This document shows, piece by piece, positions 57,154 through 59,526 of a DNA stretch of 59,526 bases. Position 1 is the stretch's first letter; each line of letters begins with the position of its first letter. The stretch is from CAMUQR01 sp963539845. GTDB taxonomy: Bacteria > Patescibacteriota > Saccharimonadia > Saccharimonadales > Saccharimonadaceae. The translations under genes and the position numbers were made by a program. The notes under the pieces were generated by a model. The model saw only the letters and a list, made by a program, of their open reading frames with translations, did not search any database and was not told the origin of the DNA. The DNA is taken from the NCBI GenBank assembly GCA_963539845.1, contig CAUTML010000004.1, forward strand, positions 1 through 59,526, given 5' to 3'.

Positions 57154-59526
57154 TTGATCGCTTGCATTTCAAATTGGTTTCGAATAATCAGGGGATTATT
57201 ATCTCGACTATTTACATCTTGTCAAAAAATCTTCCGTCGTTTATCTCCTCAGCTTCGATTTCTAATTAAACACAACCCTCAGCGCTCCTTAGCTTTGCTC
57301 GGTTCTCTCGTTCTAATCATCTCACTAGTGCCAATTCTAACCTCTATTAAACGCTCCCAAACTTCCCAAGCCACTGGTCTCCAGCTCCAATCAGTCTCTC
57401 CCCGCATCGGCGCCCCTACTGGTGGTGACAAAGTTATTCTTAAAGGGCGAGATTTTCAAAATTCATCTAGATTGACGCAAATTTCGGCTGGTGATGATCA
57501 CACCTGCGCCCTCGCTTCTAACGGTAAAGCTTATTGTTGGGGGCGTAATCATTATGGTCAACTCGGCAATGGTGCCGGAGGCAATTATGGCGATAAATCA
57601 TTAACTCCTATCGCCGTCGCTCAAGGTGCTATTCCCTCCAGTGTTAAATTGACTCAGATCTCAGCTAGTATTGATCACACTTGCGCCCTTGGCTCTAATG
57701 GCCAGGCTTACTGTTGGGGAAGGAACGGCGATGGTCAGCTCGGCAATAACTCGACTACTAATTCGTCTGTTCCGGTCGCCGTCGCCCAGGGCGCTATTCC
57801 CTCTAGTATTAAATTGACTCAGATCTCAGCTGGTGGTTATCATACCTGTGCTCTCGGCTCCAACGATAAGGCCTACTGTTGGGGAAGTAATCAACATGGT
57901 CAACTTGGTAATAACCAAAATTCTAATTCTACTACTCCCGTCGCTGTCTCCCAAGGTGCTATCCCCTCTGGTGTCAACTTGGTTTATCTTGATTTAGGAA
58001 GTTATGATTCATGTGTCCTTGCTTCTAATGGTTGGATTTATTGTTGGGGTAATAATTATCTAGGTCAGCTCGGCAATAACTCGACTACTAATTCGTCTGT
58101 TCCGGTCGCCGTCGCTCAAGGTGCTATTCCTTTTGGTATTAATCTTATTAAAATTAATAGTAGTGGTGTTAGCGTTTGTGCCCTTGGTTCTAATGGTAAA
58201 GTTTATTGCTGGGGCAGCAATTATTATGGTCAACTCGGTAACAACTCTACTACTCAATCTCTCACTCCCGTCGCCGTCGCTCAAGGCGCTATTCCCTCTA
58301 GTGTTAACTTGACTCAGATCTCAGTTGATGGTTTACACACCTGCGCCCTCGGCTCTAATAATCAAGCTTACTGTTGGGGAAGGAACGGCAATGGTCAACT
58401 CGGTAATAACTCTACTACTCAATCTCTCACTCCCGTCGCCGTCGCTCAAGGCGCTATTCCCTCTAGTGTTAACTTGACTCAGATCTCAGTTGGTGGCTCT
58501 CATACCTGTGCTCTCGGCTCCAACGATAAGGCCTACTGTTGGGGCGATAATAGCTCTGGTCAACTCGGTAACAACTCTACTACTCAATCTCTCACTCCCG
58601 CCGCCGTCGCCCAAGGTACTATGTCATCCGGCACTACCGTCAAGGTCGACGGTACTTCTGTCCCGGTTCGCTATATCTCATCCACTGAGCTGGAGATCAC
58701 TATGCCCGCTCACGCCGAAGGTCTAGTTAACATCTCCGTCACCAATCCAGATAACTCCACCCACACCCTCAACCAAGCTTACGAATATTACCAAGCTAAG
58801 AATCCTACCCTCTCCTCTATCTCACCTAACACCGTCTCCCCTTACGGCGGTGAAATCACCACCCTCACCGGTAACAACTTCGATACCGCCCGCTGGCGCC
58901 AAGTCTCAACTGGTTATAACCACACCTGCGCCCTTGATTACCGTAATAAGGCCTACTGCTGGGGCTATAATGAATATGGTCAACTCGGCAATAACTTTAC
59001 CTCTAACTCTTCCACCCCAGTCGCCGTCGCTCCAGGCGCTATTCCTTCTGGCGTAACCTTAACTCACATCACGGCTGGTAGTGGTCACACCTGCGCCCTC
59101 GGCTCTAATTCTAAAATCTACTGCTGGGGCCGGGGTGACGATGGTCAACTCGGTAATAACTCGACTACTGAGTCTTCTATTCCGGTCGCCGTCGCTCCAG
59201 GTGCCATTCCGGCCGGTGTTAACTTGACTCAGATCTCCGCTGGCTATGATCACACCTGCGCCCTTGGTTCTAATGGTCAAGCTTATTGTTGGGGTAGGGG
59301 CAGTGCTGGCCGACTCGGCAATAACTCCACTACCAGTTCTTCCACTCCGGTCGCCGTCGCCTCAGGTGCGATTCCGGCTAGCGTCAGCTTAACTCACCTC
59401 TCAGCTGGTGGTGAACACACCTGCGCCCTTGACTCTAATGGCCAGGCTTATTGTTGGGGAAGTAATTTTTTTGGTCAACTCGGCAATAACTCACATTTCA
59501 ATTCTCGCGTCCCGGTCGCCGTCGCT
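57154..59526 (+). CDS. Membrane-anchored IPT/RCC1-repeat surface protein (partial, runs off the window)
   Basis: An open frame of 791 codons with no stop before the window ends. The TTG start at 57154 follows AGGAG (57142-57146). A basic cytoplasmic N-terminus and TM helix (about 44-65) precede the first half of an IPT/TIG domain (79-101, SVSPRIGAPTGGDKVILKGRDF). Seven RCC1-type repeats of about 55 residues follow (106-492), each with HTCAL and YCWG-x5-GQLGNN. Then comes the second half of the IPT domain (493-545, TTVKVDGTSVPVRYISSTELEITMP). A second IPT half opens (551-579) and a second RCC1 block starts at 580, four repeats being visible. Seven repeats make one complete beta-propeller, so propellers appear to be inserted in IPT loops. 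The two Cys per repeat probably form disulfides. Codons are C-rich and unlike the neighbours. Confidence 0.88.
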   Translation, partial: MIACISNWFRIIRGLLSRLFTSCQKIFRRLSPQLRFLIKHNPQRSLALLGSLVLIISLVPILTSIKRSQTSQATGLQLQSVSPRIGAPTGGDKVILKGRDFQNSSRLTQISAGDDHTCALASNGKAYCWGRNHYGQLGNGAGGNYGDKSLTPIAVAQGAIPSSVKLTQISASIDHTCALGSNGQAYCWGRNGDGQLGNNSTTNSSVPVAVAQGAIPSSIKLTQISAGGYHTCALGSNDKAYCWGSNQHGQLGNNQNSNSTTPVAVSQGAIPSGVNLVYLDLGSYDSCVLASNGWIYCWGNNYLGQLGNNSTTNSSVPVAVAQGAIPFGINLIKINSSGVSVCALGSNGKVYCWGSNYYGQLGNNSTTQSLTPVAVAQGAIPSSVNLTQISVDGLHTCALGSNNQAYCWGRNGNGQLGNNSTTQSLTPVAVAQGAIPSSVNLTQISVGGSHTCALGSNDKAYCWGDNSSGQLGNNSTTQSLTPAAVAQGTMSSGTTVKVDGTSVPVRYISSTELEITMPAHAEGLVNISVTNPDNSTHTLNQAYEYYQAKNPTLSSISPNTVSPYGGEITTLTGNNFDTARWRQVSTGYNHTCALDYRNKAYCWGYNEYGQLGNNFTSNSSTPVAVAPGAIPSGVTLTHITAGSGHTCALGSNSKIYCWGRGDDGQLGNNSTTESSIPVAVAPGAIPAGVNLTQISAGYDHTCALGSNGQAYCWGRGSAGRLGNNSTTSSSTPVAVASGAIPASVSLTHLSAGGEHTCALDSNGQAYCWGSNFFGQLGNNSHFNSRVPVAVA
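57469..59526 (+). repeat. Tandem repeats of about 165 bp (RCC1 blades)
   Basis: Eleven tandem units are visible in two blocks. Neighbouring copies are nearly identical in places: 84 bp at 58243-58326 reappear exactly at 58408-58491, an offset of 165 bp. This points to recent duplication or gene conversion and to likely copy-number variation and assembly trouble. Confidence 0.9.

Noticed and set aside
58060..59280. Minus-strand open frames in the RCC1 repeat region
   Set aside because: They mirror the 165-bp tandem repeat. The plus frame is open for 791 codons and encodes recognisable domains.
57469..59526. CRISPR-like array from regular repeats
   Set aside because: The unit is 165 bp, the repeats are coding and contiguous, and no short repeat/spacer alternation exists anywhere in the window.

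Overview
The window reads as a stretch of chromosome from a small-genome, monoderm-like bacterium of the Patescibacteria/CPR, most probably a Saccharibacteria (TM7) relative. This assignment is an inference. It rests on compact, mostly single-copy housekeeping genes; Gram-positive-type envelope functions (MurT/GatD, an LTA-synthase-like sulfatase, an LPxTG adhesin); many large secreted or anchored surface proteins; and normal use of TGA as a stop, which argues against the code-25 lineages Absconditabacteria and Gracilibacteria. The sequence names no species.

Layout. 1-4.1 kb: tRNA-Pro(UGG), a peroxiredoxin and a large secreted SGNH-hydrolase/VWA/PKD protein. 4.2-9.7 kb: small hypothetical and membrane proteins, tyrS, a Met-anticodon tRNA, an FtsB/DivIC-like protein and initiator tRNA. 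9.9-12.2 kb (minus): a three-gene operon of membrane protein, free-standing ATP-cone and a flavoprotein that has lost its redox cysteines. 12.3-19.1 kb: ruvB, a PH-domain membrane protein, a pilin-like protein, a thioredoxin-fold protein, a VWA/Cna-B LPxTG adhesin and radC. 19.1-31.8 kb: a defence island built on a type I restriction system (half-HsdS, HsdM, HsdS, HsdR, YgjP-like metallopeptidase). It carries an embedded pair, a HEPN-motif protein and a PHP-domain ABC/SMC-like ATPase, plus an AlbA_2-type protein. 31.8-37.8 kb: an isoleucine-type T-box leader followed by four small genes and, last, ileS. 37.9-44.3 kb: MBL-fold enzyme, slipin, dnaK and dnaJ, the last two under CIRCE operators. 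44.4-48.1 kb: two RimK-like ATP-grasp ligases flanking a retropepsin-like protease, a membrane protein and yebC. 48.1-57.1 kb: cysteine-repeat surface protein, tRNA-Pro(CGG), GIY-YIG protein, PrxQ, gatD-murT, LTA-synthase-like protein and rmuC. 57.15 kb to the end: an open frame with a TTG start encoding an IPT/RCC1-repeat surface protein that runs off the window.

Two themes cut across the window. First, about a dozen transcription-unit heads have a -10 box (usually TGN-TANAAT) only 6-7 nt before the start codon. Their mRNAs should be leaderless, while internal operon genes use Shine-Dalgarno sequences. This moves several starts downstream of the longest open frame. Second, there are four very different large surface proteins (1102-3603, 15513-18344, 48168-49679, 57154-end), a plausible attachment repertoire for an episymbiont. 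The best candidate for an undescribed system is the HEPN + PHP/ABC-ATPase pair inside the hsd operon, which looks like a two-gene counterpart of the PrrC/RloC anticodon-nuclease arrangement.
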